Shown: positions 52,305-61,786 of the stretch, piece after piece | Numbering within the stretch: position 1 is the stretch's first letter | Layout of the letters: each line of letters begins with the position of its first letter | Assembly (NCBI GenBank): GCA_900768265.1 | Contig: CAAGCF010000036.1 | Coordinates: 124,001 to 188,000 of the forward strand | DNA length: 64,000 nt | Reading direction: 5' to 3' | Origin: an uncultured Collinsella sp. | GTDB taxonomy: Bacteria; Actinomycetota; Coriobacteriia; Coriobacteriales; Coriobacteriaceae | Notes under the pieces: model-generated | Database searches by the model: none | Seen by the model: the letters and a program-made list of their open reading frames with translations, nothing else | Told to the model about the DNA's origin: nothing | Position numbers and translations under genes: made by a program

Positions 52305-54126
52305 GGCGCTCACCCCCTTCCAAGGTCAATCCGCTGGGGACGGAGGAAAACGGATCATTCGCGCAGCCATCATCGCTGCCGTCACCGGCGTCCGCGTTCC
52401 CCGCAAACTCCATCTGCGAGGCGTAAATCTCCTGGTAGATGTTGTCGCCCGCCAGCAATTCCTCGTGCGTGCCCACGCCGTGGACACGACCGTCGTCCAG
52501 CACCACAATGCGATCGGCATCCATGACGCTCGCGATGCGCTGGGCGATGATGAGCACGGTCGTATTGGGAATCCGAGCGATGTGCTCGCGAATCTTAGCG
52601 TCGGTCGCCATATCGACCGCGCTGGTGGAGTCATCAAAAATGAGCACGCGCGGATGCTTGAGCAGCGTGCGCGCGATGCACAGGCGTTGCTTCTGGCCAC
52701 CCGAAACACCGGCACCGCCTTGGCCTAACTCGCCGTCCAACCCGCCGATGCGATCAAGGAACTCGTCCACGCACGCCGCGCGGCAAGCCGCGAGGAGCTC
52801 ATCGTCCGACGCCTGTGGATTGCCCCACTGCAGGTTTTCGCGCACGGTGCCCGTGAACAGCACATTCTTTTGCAGCACAATGCCCACGGCATCACGTAGG
52901 GTCGCGAGGTCGTAGTCGCGCACGTCGCGACCGCCCACAAGCACGGTGCCCTCGGTGGCGTCGTACAGGCGCGCAATCAGCTGCACAAGCGAGCTCTTGC
53001 CCGAGCCCGTGCCACCGAGGATGCCCACCGTCGAGCCGCTCTCGATGCGAAGGTCAATATGCTCGAGCACATCCTCGGCTGCATCCGCGCGGTATTTAAA
53101 GGAAACGTCGCAAAACTCGATACTGCCGTCCGCTGGCGCCGCAGTCGCGAGGTCTCCCACAGGATTGGCGATAAAGGGCTCTTCATCGAGCACCTCTGCG
53201 ATACGGCCCACACTCGTGAGAGCGCGCGTGAGCAGCAAAAACACGTTGGAAATCATCATGAGCGAGTTCGTGATCAGCAGCACGTAGCTCATAAAGCCCG
53301 TGAGCGAGCCCACACCCAAGCGACCTTCGATGATCATGCGGCCGCCAATCCACAGGATCGAGAGCGCGGCAACATACATCGAGAGCTGGAACACCGGCAG
53401 GTTGAGCACGGCGGTGCCGAAGGTCTTGGTCGCCGTGCCGGCGAGCTCGGTATTGACGGTGTCGAACTTGTCGCACTCGTGCTCGGCGCGCACGTAAGCC
53501 TTCACGGCGCGCACTGCGGTAAGGTCCTCTTGCACCACGCCGTTGAGGTGGTCCATCGAGGTCTGGAGTTGGCGGTAGAGCGGGCTCACGCGCACGGTAA
53601 TGATACCGAGCACGATGGCGAGCATCGGCAGAATGACGGCAAAGACCGCCGCGAGCTCGCGCGAGAGCGCAAAAGCGTAGACGAGGCCCATGACCAGATT
53701 TACCGGCCCGCGCACCATGGGGCGGAAGCCGTTACCCACGGCGTTTTGAATCACGGTGATGTCGGTGGTCATGCGGGTGACAAGTGAGCTGGCGTCGTAG
53801 TTGTCCAGGTTGCCAAAGGCGAGCGTCTGGATCTTGCGATACTCAGCCTCGCGCAAGTTAGCGCCCAGCCCCGAGGCGACGCGAGCAGACGTGCGTGCAT
53901 AGCCCAAGCCAAGTACCAGCGAACATGCGGCGCATACCAACATATACGTGCCCTGCAACAGCATGTAGTTGATGTCGCCCGCGGGCACGCCCACGTCGAT
54001 GATATTTGCCATGATGACCGGGATAAACAGCTCGAGCGCCGTCTCGGCCGTCACAAAGAGCACGCCGAGTATGGCATCGCGGCGGTATGCCCCCAGATAG
54101 GAAAACAGAATCTTGAGATTGCGCAC
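52297..54126 (-). CDS. ABC multidrug-type exporter, first subunit (TMD-NBD)
   Basis: A 609-residue half-transporter: membrane domain to about residue 320, Walker A GGTGSGKSS, signature VSGGQKQRL, Walker B VLIFDDSTSAVD (Asp in place of catalytic Glu after Walker B, a degenerate site typical of the inactive half in heterodimeric exporters) and IAQRI instead of IAHRI at the switch His. Both features mark this subunit as carrying the non-catalytic ATP site. GTG start at 54126 behind GGGGGA. Confidence 0.88.
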   Translation of the reverse strand: MRNLKILFSYLGAYRRDAILGVLFVTAETALELFIPVIMANIIDVGVPAGDINYMLLQGTYMLVCAACSLVLGLGYARTSARVASGLGANLREAEYRKIQTLAFGNLDNYDASSLVTRMTTDITVIQNAVGNGFRPMVRGPVNLVMGLVYAFALSRELAAVFAVILPMLAIVLGIITVRVSPLYRQLQTSMDHLNGVVQEDLTAVRAVKAYVRAEHECDKFDTVNTELAGTATKTFGTAVLNLPVFQLSMYVAALSILWIGGRMIIEGRLGVGSLTGFMSYVLLITNSLMMISNVFLLLTRALTSVGRIAEVLDEEPFIANPVGDLATAAPADGSIEFCDVSFKYRADAAEDVLEHIDLRIESGSTVGILGGTGSGKSSLVQLIARLYDATEGTVLVGGRDVRDYDLATLRDAVGIVLQKNVLFTGTVRENLQWGNPQASDDELLAACRAACVDEFLDRIGGLDGELGQGGAGVSGGQKQRLCIARTLLKHPRVLIFDDSTSAVDMATDAKIREHIARIPNTTVLIIAQRIASVMDADRIVVLDDGRVHGVGTHEELLAGDNIYQEIYASQMEFAGNADAGDGSDDGCANDPFSSVPSGLTLEGGERHA

Positions 54127-54315
54127 GCAGGTTCATCCCCCATCAAACGTTGTTCGCAAACCCACGTATTATGGCGCGCCGTGCAGCGGTGTCAAGTGCT
54201 CCGAAATCGATTTCTGTAAGGTTGGCGTAGACTTCATGCTCGCAGGGCACACCCCTGTATTCAATTGGAAATAAACGCGGGCGTGACTTTTTTCGCCCTG
54301 CCGCCAACACAAACC

Positions 54316-54336
54316 TTGACTCTACAATCGTTGTAG
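54316..54336 (+). promoter_or_regulatory. MerR-type promoter/operator of the MATE-merR operon
   Basis: TTGACT (54316-54321) as a -35 box abuts CTACAA-TCG-TTGTAG (54322-54336), a perfect inverted repeat in the spacer. This is the layout by which MerR activators twist promoter DNA. A TACACT further on is a candidate -10 but the spacing is long. Confidence 0.55.
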
Positions 54337-54388
54337 GGTTTTCACTACACTGGTACGTAAACGACCCAAGCCAGAAAGTGCCCCGACC

Positions 54389-55735
54389 ATGGAACACAAC
54401 CTCACACGCGGCAATGTCCTCAAGACCATCGCGGTCTTTGCCCTGCCCTATATGCTCTCGTACTTTTTGCAGATGCTCTACGGCATGGCCGACCTGTACA
54501 TGATGGGGCAGTTCAGCGGCGCCGCCGGCATCACCGCCGTGGGCAATGGCGCGCAGACGCTCTATATCATTACCGTGACGCTCGTGGGCCTGGCCATGGG
54601 AACGACGGTTATCGTCGGCCACGCCGTGGGCTCGCGCCGCTTCGACCGCGCCGAGACCGCCATCGGCAACACCATCACGCTCTTTATGGGTGTCTCGGTG
54701 GTGCTGGCCGCTGTCCTGCTCGCACTGTGCCCGCAGATCGTGGCGCTCATTGGCACGCCGGCCGAGGCGGTCGAAGGCACCGCCGCCTACCTGCGCATCT
54801 GCTTTGTCGGCATTCCGTTTATCGCCGCGTACAACATCCTCTCTGCCATCTTTCGCGGCCTGGGCGATTCACGCTCGCCCATGTACGTGATCGGCGTGGC
54901 GTGCATCATCAACATCGCGCTCGACTTTCTGTTTATCGGTCACATGGGGCTTGGCCCCGTGGGAGCCGCACTCGGCACAGTCATCGCGCAGACAGCGAGC
55001 GTGGCCCTCGCGCTCGTGTGGCTCAAGAGCCGCCGTACGCACATTCACCTCAAGCGCAGCGACCTGCGCCCCCAGCCCGAGGTGCTCAGTAGCATCCTTA
55101 AGATCGGCGTGCCCGTGGCCGTGCAGGACGGCTGCATCCAGGTGGCGTTTATGTTTATCACCGTCATCGCCAACCACCGAGGGCTCGTTGACGCCGCCGC
55201 CGTGGGCTTGGTCGAGAAGATGATCAGCTTTTTGTTTATCGTGCCGAGTTCCATGGGCGCTACCGTCAGCGCGCTCACGGCGCAGAATGCCGGCGCGGGC
55301 AAGGGCGATCGCGCGCGCCAGGTGCTCAAGGACGCCATGACGATCTCGGTGGTGTACGGCTGCCTGATCACGGTGCTGATGTGGCTGGTAGCGCCGGCGT
55401 TTATCGGCTTTTTTGCCAAGGACCCCGCAGTAGTCGCGGCCGGTACCGGCTATATGCACAGTTATATTTTCGACGCAATCTTTGCCGGCATCCACATTTG
55501 CTTTAGCGGCTTTTTCGCTGCGTACGGCAAGAGCTACATCGGCTTTGCGCACAACGTGCTGGCCGTGGCGCTCATTCGCGTGCCGGGCGCGTGGCTGTTG
55601 TCGAACGCCTATTCCGACACGCTGTTTCCCATGGGCATCGCCTCGCCGTGCGGGTCGATTCTATCGGCAGTCATCTGCGTGATTGCCTTTACCGTACTCA
55701 ATCGCCGCGGAGCTTTTGACAAACTGGTGGCGTAG
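54389..55735 (+). CDS. MATE family multidrug efflux transporter
   Basis: A 448-residue cation-coupled exporter with 12 predicted helices and the family opening ALPYMLSYFLQMLYGMADLYMMGQFSG. A typical loop GHAVGSRRFDRAE follows helix 3. The second half repeats the pattern (PVAVQDGCIQVAFM; GYMHSYIFDAIFAG). It is followed after 54 bases by a MerR/GyrI regulator, and the operator ahead suggests drug-responsive autoregulation. Confidence 0.9.
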   Translation: MEHNLTRGNVLKTIAVFALPYMLSYFLQMLYGMADLYMMGQFSGAAGITAVGNGAQTLYIITVTLVGLAMGTTVIVGHAVGSRRFDRAETAIGNTITLFMGVSVVLAAVLLALCPQIVALIGTPAEAVEGTAAYLRICFVGIPFIAAYNILSAIFRGLGDSRSPMYVIGVACIINIALDFLFIGHMGLGPVGAALGTVIAQTASVALALVWLKSRRTHIHLKRSDLRPQPEVLSSILKIGVPVAVQDGCIQVAFMFITVIANHRGLVDAAAVGLVEKMISFLFIVPSSMGATVSALTAQNAGAGKGDRARQVLKDAMTISVVYGCLITVLMWLVAPAFIGFFAKDPAVVAAGTGYMHSYIFDAIFAGIHICFSGFFAAYGKSYIGFAHNVLAVALIRVPGAWLLSNAYSDTLFPMGIASPCGSILSAVICVIAFTVLNRRGAFDKLVA

Positions 55736-55789
55736 CGAGGCGACGCCGGCCTAGCGCCTCTCCCCTGTTTTACCGAAAGGAGCGGTCCT

Positions 55790-56638
55790 GTGACCGACAT
55801 GCCAAGCGAACACACCGAGGGCCTGCTCCGCATTGGCGAGGTGGCGCGCTTGCTCAATTTGAGCGTGGGCACACTGCGTCATTACGAGCAGATGGGGCTA
55901 TTGGAGCCGGTATATGTCGATCCGGCGAGTGGGTACCGCTACTACGGATCGCGGCAGCTCTCCACCCTCAACACCATCGGCAACCTGCGCGTTCTCGACT
56001 TGCCGTTGGCGCAAATTCGCGAGTTTGTCACTACGCGCGATATGGATTTGATGCAACGGCAACTGACCAAGCAACAGGAGTTAATTGAGCACAGGCGGCA
56101 TGAGTTGGAGCGCATGTCGCGCAAGATTGACCAGCGGCTTGCCTTGCTTCATGGCGCTTTGAATGCTGATCTCGACACCATTAGCGAAATCGAGGAACCC
56201 GAACTTCGCTGCGCCACGCTGCACGAGCGCGTCAATCCCACCGACGCCTATTCGCTGGGATGGCATATCCGCCAGCTTCAGCAGGGACAGCACGAAACCT
56301 TTGCCTATCTGGGCAATCTGGGTGTGGGTATCGCGCCCGAACGCCTGGCCGCCGGCGACTTTGATGGCTACGACGAGGTCTTTCTGCTGCTCGATGACAC
56401 CGATGATTACCTGGGTGATGTCGAAACGCGACCCGCCGCGCGCTGCCTGACCCTAAGCTTCCGCGGCACGCACGGGCAAGCAGCCCCACGCTATGAGCAG
56501 CTGCTCAGCTATATGCGCGAACATAACCTGACACCCGCCGGCCCCTCGCGCGAGATCGCCTTGATCGACGACATCATCAGCGACGACCCGGCAACCTACG
56601 TGACGCAGATCACGGTGCCAGTTACTGTGCTCGATTAA
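55790..56638 (+). CDS. MerR-family regulator with GyrI-like effector domain
   Basis: A 282-residue regulator. The N-terminal MerR helix-turn-helix (LRIGEVARLLNLSVGTLRHY then GYRYYGSRQL) is followed by a dimerisation coiled coil (LTKQQELIEHRRHELERMSR) and a GyrI/SOUL-like ligand-binding domain of the BmrR type. GTG start eight bases after AGGAG. It presumably activates the MATE gene on binding a drug-like ligand. Its last 33 bases occur again at 57711-57743. Confidence 0.88.
   Translation: MTDMPSEHTEGLLRIGEVARLLNLSVGTLRHYEQMGLLEPVYVDPASGYRYYGSRQLSTLNTIGNLRVLDLPLAQIREFVTTRDMDLMQRQLTKQQELIEHRRHELERMSRKIDQRLALLHGALNADLDTISEIEEPELRCATLHERVNPTDAYSLGWHIRQLQQGQHETFAYLGNLGVGIAPERLAAGDFDGYDEVFLLLDDTDDYLGDVETRPAARCLTLSFRGTHGQAAPRYEQLLSYMREHNLTPAGPSREIALIDDIISDDPATYVTQITVPVTVLD
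56591..56623 (+). repeat. merR 3'-end segment, copy 1 (inside the gene)
   Basis: This matches 57711-57743 at 31 of 33 bases; both code for ATYVTQITVPV in the same strand sense. Confidence 0.8.
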
Positions 56639-56731
56639 GAACCTCACGGACAGGTATGAAGCGTAGCTCAACTAACGAGCGTCGGCTGCAGGAGAACCAT
56701 CACGCCGGGGGCAGTCCCCGATATGGCGGTT

Positions 56732-57154
56732 TTACTCCTCCGGAATCGGAAACGCACGGATGAACTCTGCGGGCGAAAAGGTCTTGATGGTCGAGCGCAC
56801 AAAGGCAGCGCGATCGCGCGTGATGATAAAGTCCACGCCGGCACGCTCGGCCATCGCACGGATACAGCCGTCCTCAAAGTCCGGCTCATCGGAATAGGCG
56901 GAGGTAAAACAAGCTTCTTGGTCGAGGGGCTCTACCGAGTAGCTCTTAAGGCAGTCGCGCACTACCTCGCGGGCGCGCACCTCGCCGGCCTATTTAGTGA
57001 GAATGTAATACGCGTCCTTGAGAGAGCAGGCCGAAACAACGCCCTCGATAAGCCCCACGTCAACAAGCCCCTTGATCGTTTGCGCCGCCCCATGCTCCGG
57101 CCGGCCTGGTAGCACGCAATCGAGCAGATAATTGGTATCGAGAAATGCCCTCAT
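56732..57154 (-). pseudogene. PIN-domain toxin with an in-frame stop
   Basis: The frame opens at an ATG at 57154 overlapping the antitoxin stop (ATGA) and begins MRAFLDTNYLLDCVLPG, a PIN-domain N-terminus with the first metal Asp. It is interrupted by a TAG after YYILTK; the same frame continues as AGEVRAREVVRDCL and ends DFIITRDRAAFVRS, the C-terminal PIN block. The 82-residue downstream piece could start at a GTG but lacks half the active site. The toxin is thus broken unless the stop is read through. Confidence 0.75.
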
Positions 57155-57543
57155 AGGTAGCGCTCCCTCGCGATGCGCTTTTCATCTTCAACCGTCATCG
57201 TATCGAGCGGCGTTCCCTTGGGCATTTTGGCTACGAGATCGAGATACTCCTGGTAGTCCGCATCCTCTGCGAGCATCTCGCGAATCTCCTTCCAGGTGAT
57301 ATTGGGATGCCACATCGTACCCACGTCTCGCTTGGGCTTGTCCGAGCCGCGCGTCGGCTTTGAGCCCCCGCGCTCCTGGGCAGCGTCATATTCCACCGCA
57401 ACTGAGCCTTGATAGTCGAGTGGCACGATCTTGAACAACGGCTTGCTCCGCTTGAAGACCACAACCTCCTCGCCCTCATTGGCAACCTTTTCGGCCACCT
57501 GCGTAAGGTTTTGACGCAGCTCCGAAAATGCGACAGTAACCAT
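57151..57543 (-). CDS. Phd/YefM-type antitoxin
   Basis: A 130-residue protein. The N-terminus VTVAFSELRQNLTQVAEKV and EVVVFKRSKPLFKIVPL is a clear Phd/YefM antitoxin fold that binds DNA and the toxin. A charged linker and a toxin-binding C-terminus (ITWKEIREMLAEDADYQEYL) follow. The start MVTVAFSE follows GAGGAG; a longer frame adds six residues. Its partner toxin gene has a stop codon, so the antitoxin is kept without an evident active toxin. Confidence 0.85.
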   Translation of the reverse strand: MVTVAFSELRQNLTQVAEKVANEGEEVVVFKRSKPLFKIVPLDYQGSVAVEYDAAQERGGSKPTRGSDKPKRDVGTMWHPNITWKEIREMLAEDADYQEYLDLVAKMPKGTPLDTMTVEDEKRIARERYL

Positions 57544-57577
57544 AACGGCTCCTCTCAACATATATCTTCACTGCTAA

Positions 57578-57610
57578 GTATACACGTTAATGTTAATGTT
57601 AACGTATATG
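57578..57610 (-). promoter_or_regulatory. AT-rich operator of the Phd-PIN operon
   Basis: GTATACACGTTAA and TTAACGTATATG form an imperfect dyad with two TTAATG words between them. It lies 35-67 bases upstream of the antitoxin ATG, a usual site for Phd autoregulation. Confidence 0.45.
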
Positions 57611-57710
57611 AGAATCACCACAATGGGGTCAATCCACCATTTCGAAACCCTCTGCTTTGTATGAATCTTCTATCGCTCCGGAACGACACCGCTCCACGGA
57701 ATCACCCTCA

Positions 57711-57743
57711 GCAACCTACGTGACACAGATCACGGTGCCGGTT
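57711..57743 (+). repeat. Duplicated merR 3'-end segment, copy 2
   Basis: This matches 56591-56623 with two mismatches and then codes VAPAK and a stop before a hairpin terminator. It looks like the remnant 3' end of a MerR/GyrI gene, separated from merR by the toxin-antitoxin locus. Confidence 0.75.
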
Positions 57744-57756
57744 GCCCCAGCAAAGT

Positions 57757-57797
57757 AAGATCCGCCCGGAAGGCATCATGCTTTCCGGGCGGATCTT
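57757..57797. terminator. Bidirectional terminator between the merR remnant and ligA
   Basis: The 15-base arms AAGATCCGCCCGGAA/TTCCGGGCGGATCTT enclose GGCATCATGCT. It lies 20 bases after the ligA stop and directly after the remnant stop. Confidence 0.8.
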
Positions 57798-57816
57798 CAA
57801 TTTGGTTATCGATGCG

Positions 57817-60045
57817 CTAAGCTTGGGGCATCTGACCAGTCGCCAGGATCTGCTCGAGTGCGTCCTCGTCCAGCACAGGCACACCCAACTGCTCGGCCTT
57901 GGTGAGCTTGGAGCCCGCTTTGGGGCCGGCGACCAGGTAGCTCGTCTTCTTTGAAACACTGCCCGAGACCTTGGCGCCGAGCACCTTGAGCGCCGCGCCC
58001 GCCTCGTCGCGGGTGCGGTTGACGAGCGTGCCGGTGAGCACGAAGGTCAGGCCCGCGAGCGGTTGTGCATCGGCGAGCTCGCCCGCCACGCCCGCGTCGG
58101 CTGCTGCTTGTGCATGCGCGGCGCCCAAGTCGACCTCGAGCGACAGGCCCGCCTGGCGCAGGCGCTCCAGCACGGCAAGGTTTTCGGGCACAGCCAGGAA
58201 CTGCTTGACGCTCGCCGCAATCTTGGGACCGATGCCCTCACACTCGGCAATGTCCTCTTCGCTCGCCAAGATGAGCTTGTCGATCGACAGGAATCGCTCG
58301 GCAATGACCTCGCCCACACTCTTGCCCACGTGGCGGATGCCCAGGGCAAACAGCACGCGACCGAGCGGCTGACTCTTGGACTTGTTGAGCTCGGCGATGA
58401 TTTTCTCGGCCGTCTTGAGGCCTACCGGAATGGGATCGCCCTTCTTGACGCCCTTTTTGCTGTTGGAGCTGGCATAGGTGCGCCCCGTGTCCAGGTCTGC
58501 GATGTCGTCGACCGTGAGCTGGTAGAAGTCCGCGACATCATGGATCAGCCCGGCGGCAATCATCTTGTCGACGATCTCATCGCCCAGGCCGTCGACATCC
58601 ATGCAGCCGCGGCTCACCCAGTGGAGCAGGCGCTCCTTGAGCTGCGCGGGGCAGTCGATGGACACGCAGCGGTAGGCCACCTCGCCGTCCTCGTGAACCA
58701 CGGGGCTGCCGCACACGGGGCAAACCTCGGGCATCTGCCAGTCGGCCGAATCGGCCGGGCGCTTGTCGAGCACGGGACCCACGACCTCGGGGATCACGTC
58801 GCCCGCCTTGTGCACGATGATGGTATCGCCCTCGCGCACGTTTTTGCGACGGATCTCATCGATGTTGTGCAGCGTGGCGCGCGCGATGGTGGAGCCGGCA
58901 ACCGTCACCGGGTCGAACTCGGCAACCGGCGTGAGTACGCCGGTGCGGCCCACCTGGATGCGAATTTCGCGAAGGACGGTCTGCTTTTCCTCGGGCGGGA
59001 ACTTAAAGGCGATGGCCCAGCGCGGTGCGCGGGCGGTAAAGCCCAGGTCGAGCTGCTGGGCAAAGCTGTCGACCTTTACGACCACGCCGTCGATGTCGTA
59101 GTCCAGGTCACCGCGATGCTCGAGGGCCTGGGCGCAGAACTCGTGGACCTCGGCCGGCGTGGCGCAACGAGCCACGTTAGGGTTGACGCTGAAGCCGGCA
59201 TTGCGCAGCCAGTCGAGAAATTCGCGCTGGCTGTGGACGTGCAGTGGGTCGGTATCGGCGATGGCGTAGATAAAGGTGGCAAGATCGCGGCGCGCCGTGA
59301 CCTTGGGGTCCTTCTGGCGCAACGATCCGGCGGCGGCGTTGCGCGGATTGGCGAAGGGGTCGCGGCCCTCGGCATCGGCCTCTTCATTCAGACGAACAAA
59401 GCTGCCTTTGGGCATATAGACCTCGCCGCGTACTTCGACGGTACGCTCGCGGTCGGCGCCCATGTGGGCGAGCGCTGCCTCGGACAGATGCATAGGCACA
59501 TCCTTGATGGTGCGCACGTTGAGCGATACGTCCTCGCCCGTGGTGCCGTCGCCGCGCGTGGCGGCGCGCACGAAGGTGCCGTTTTGGTAGGTAAGCGCCA
59601 CGCCCAGACCGTCGATCTTAAGCTCGCAGGTATAGGTGACGCTGCCGGCACCGAGCGCATCCTCGGTGCGCTGGAGCCATGCGTCGAGCTCGTCCAGATC
59701 CATGGCATCGTCCATGGAATACATGCGCGCCATGTGCGTGACCGGCGTAAACTGCTCGCTCACGTAGCCGCCCACGCGCTGGGTATAACTGTCGGGCGTC
59801 ACCAGGTCGGGGTAGGTCGCCTCGATTTCCTGCAGCTCAACGAGCATTTTGTCGAAGGCGGCGTCCGTGATCTCGGGTGCGTCGAGCATGTAGTAGCGGT
59901 ACGCGTGGTAATCGAGCTCGTGGCGCAGCTCGGCCGCACGCGCTGCCGCCTGGGCACGGGCATCGGCCGATGCAGCGGTATCCGTGCTCGCGGACGTTTC
60001 GGTATCGATGTCCACGCCGTCACCAAACAGGCTCGATTGCTCCAT
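57817..60045 (-). CDS. ligA: NAD-dependent DNA ligase
   Basis: A 742-residue LigA sealing nicks in replication and repair. The adenylated Lys143 lies in CELKIDGLGV; the Ia domain residues (LDYHAYRYYMLD) precede. An OB fold, a four-Cys zinc finger (CPVCGSPV, then CVSIDCPAQ), HhH repeats and a C-terminal BRCT domain (about residues 660-742) follow. It is longer than the usual 670 residues through an Ala-rich N-terminal extension (about residues 1-38). AAGGAG precedes the ATG. Monocistronic. Confidence 0.97.
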   Translation of the reverse strand: MEQSSLFGDGVDIDTETSASTDTAASADARAQAAARAAELRHELDYHAYRYYMLDAPEITDAAFDKMLVELQEIEATYPDLVTPDSYTQRVGGYVSEQFTPVTHMARMYSMDDAMDLDELDAWLQRTEDALGAGSVTYTCELKIDGLGVALTYQNGTFVRAATRGDGTTGEDVSLNVRTIKDVPMHLSEAALAHMGADRERTVEVRGEVYMPKGSFVRLNEEADAEGRDPFANPRNAAAGSLRQKDPKVTARRDLATFIYAIADTDPLHVHSQREFLDWLRNAGFSVNPNVARCATPAEVHEFCAQALEHRGDLDYDIDGVVVKVDSFAQQLDLGFTARAPRWAIAFKFPPEEKQTVLREIRIQVGRTGVLTPVAEFDPVTVAGSTIARATLHNIDEIRRKNVREGDTIIVHKAGDVIPEVVGPVLDKRPADSADWQMPEVCPVCGSPVVHEDGEVAYRCVSIDCPAQLKERLLHWVSRGCMDVDGLGDEIVDKMIAAGLIHDVADFYQLTVDDIADLDTGRTYASSNSKKGVKKGDPIPVGLKTAEKIIAELNKSKSQPLGRVLFALGIRHVGKSVGEVIAERFLSIDKLILASEEDIAECEGIGPKIAASVKQFLAVPENLAVLERLRQAGLSLEVDLGAAHAQAAADAGVAGELADAQPLAGLTFVLTGTLVNRTRDEAGAALKVLGAKVSGSVSKKTSYLVAGPKAGSKLTKAEQLGVPVLDEDALEQILATGQMPQA

Positions 60046-60225
60046 AGCGGCACTCCTTCGCTCGATTTCAAACGGATACTAGAGTACCACCGGTCACGAT
60101 GGGGCCGAATAACCCTTTCGAACCGCACCGAATCGGCAGCCGACGGACCGGGGTGGATCGCGCGATCAAACCATACCCTTGCCATTTCTAAATGATCCGT
60201 TTCCCCGTCCCCAAGGGATCATCGC

Positions 60226-60267
60226 GAAAAGAGGGGGCTGTCCCGCGCTGGCGGGACAGCCCCCTCT
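60226..60267 (-). terminator. Terminator of the HtrA gene
   Basis: The 17-base arms AGAGGGGGCTGTCCCGC/GCGGGACAGCCCCCTCT enclose a 4-base loop, followed on the minus strand by TTTTCGCG. It is 27 bases past the stop. Confidence 0.88.
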
Positions 60268-60293
60268 GGCTTCGATATGTGTGGAGTGGCTCG

Positions 60294-61757
60294 TTAGTAA
60301 CCCTGGCCGTAACCCTGGCCCTGGCCTTGCTGGCCGAGCAGCTCCTCCAGGTACTGGCGCAGCTGCTCGTCGGTAATACCGCCGTTGCCGGTGTCAGTCG
60401 AACTGTCGTCCTGCTGCTGGTTCTGCAGCTCCTCGTCGGAGCCCAGCTCGACAGTGACCTTCTTCTCCTCCTTGCCGCGCATGAGCGTAATCTCGACCTT
60501 CTCGCCCACCTCGTGGCTGCGCAGCGCGATAATCAAGCCATCGGCGCTCGTAATCTCGTCGTCGCCCAGCTTGGTGATGACATCGCCCTCCTGGATGCCA
60601 GCCTTGGCGGCAGGACCGTCCTCGACGACACTTGCCACATACGCGCCGCTATCGGTGCTCAGCTTGTTAGTGCGGGCGTTGAGCGCATTTACGCTCGAAA
60701 GCGTGGCGCCCAGATACGGATGAACCGGCGTCTTACCGTCAATGATCTGGTCGGCAATGTTCTTGGCGTAGTTAACGGGAATAGCAAAGCCCACGCCTGA
60801 GCTGGAACCCGAGTAGCTCTCGATGAGCGAGTTGATACCCACGAGCTCGCCGTTGTCGTTGACGAGCGCGCCACCAGAGTTGCCTGGGTTGATGGCGGCA
60901 TCGGTCTGGATCATGTTGGCGTAGATGGTGTTGCCGCTGGTAGAGCTCATGGCCGTGGAGCGATAGAGCGCCGAGACGATACCCGTGGAGACAGACTGCT
61001 CGTTGCCGAACGGCGAGCCGATCGCCATGACCCACTCGCCCACGTTGAGCTTGGAGGAGTCACCGATCTCGATCGGCGTGAGCTTGGAGGCGTCGGCGTC
61101 CTTGAGCTTGATGACGGCCAGGTCGCTCGAAGCATCGTTGCCCACGAACTCGGCCTCGTAGGTGGTGCCGTCGTCCATGGTAACCACGTACTGGTCATAA
61201 CCATCGACCACGTGGTTGTTGGTGAGGATGTGGCCCTCGGTATCGAGCACCACGCCCGAACCGACGCTGCCCGAGCTATCCGACTCGTCGGCAGACTGCG
61301 AAAGCGAGCCATTCTGGCTACCGCTCGAAGTGGCGGTGATAGAAACGACGGAGGGCAGGGCCTTGGCAGAGACGGCCTCGGCCAGCGTGGTGTCCTCGGA
61401 GTCGATCGTGATCTTTTGTGTCGATGAACCCGAAGCACCCGCCGTCACGGCATTCTTTCCGCCGCCAATGTTGAGCGTGCCGCTCATAATGAGCGCAATG
61501 ACCAACAGGGCGCCGCAGGCACAGCCGGCGAGTGCCGTAATAAAGATCGGCAGCTTTTTGGTCTTGGTCTTGACCACCGTATGCTTGTTTACAACCTGCT
61601 GGGCGCCCAGCGGCTTGCCGGTCTGCGTGTCGTAAGCCTGAACGTAGGGAATGTTGTTACCGTCGGCAGGCGTCGACTCCACCTGCACGCGCGGCTGCTG
61701 CTGAGTCTCGCCGGCACTGCCCGCATCCTGGGGGCGCTGGGAATCGTTCTCGCTCAT
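60294..61757 (-). CDS. htrA: HtrA/DegP-like membrane-anchored serine protease
   Basis: A 487-residue envelope quality-control protease. A disordered cytoplasmic N-terminus precedes one membrane helix (about residues 71-92, IFITALAGCACGALLVIALI). The trypsin-like domain outside the cell has His182 (TNNHVVDG), Asp212 (SSDLAVIKL) and Ser294 (NPGNSGGALV). A PDZ domain (about residues 360-455) with GDVITKLGDDEI follows, then a Gln/Gly-rich tail. The start MSENDSQRP follows AAAGGA. Single gene with its own terminator. Confidence 0.93.
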   Translation of the reverse strand: MSENDSQRPQDAGSAGETQQQPRVQVESTPADGNNIPYVQAYDTQTGKPLGAQQVVNKHTVVKTKTKKLPIFITALAGCACGALLVIALIMSGTLNIGGGKNAVTAGASGSSTQKITIDSEDTTLAEAVSAKALPSVVSITATSSGSQNGSLSQSADESDSSGSVGSGVVLDTEGHILTNNHVVDGYDQYVVTMDDGTTYEAEFVGNDASSDLAVIKLKDADASKLTPIEIGDSSKLNVGEWVMAIGSPFGNEQSVSTGIVSALYRSTAMSSTSGNTIYANMIQTDAAINPGNSGGALVNDNGELVGINSLIESYSGSSSGVGFAIPVNYAKNIADQIIDGKTPVHPYLGATLSSVNALNARTNKLSTDSGAYVASVVEDGPAAKAGIQEGDVITKLGDDEITSADGLIIALRSHEVGEKVEITLMRGKEEKKVTVELGSDEELQNQQQDDSSTDTGNGGITDEQLRQYLEELLGQQGQGQGYGQGY

Positions 61758-61786
61758 AGCTGCGATCCTTTCGTCAAATAACCAAA

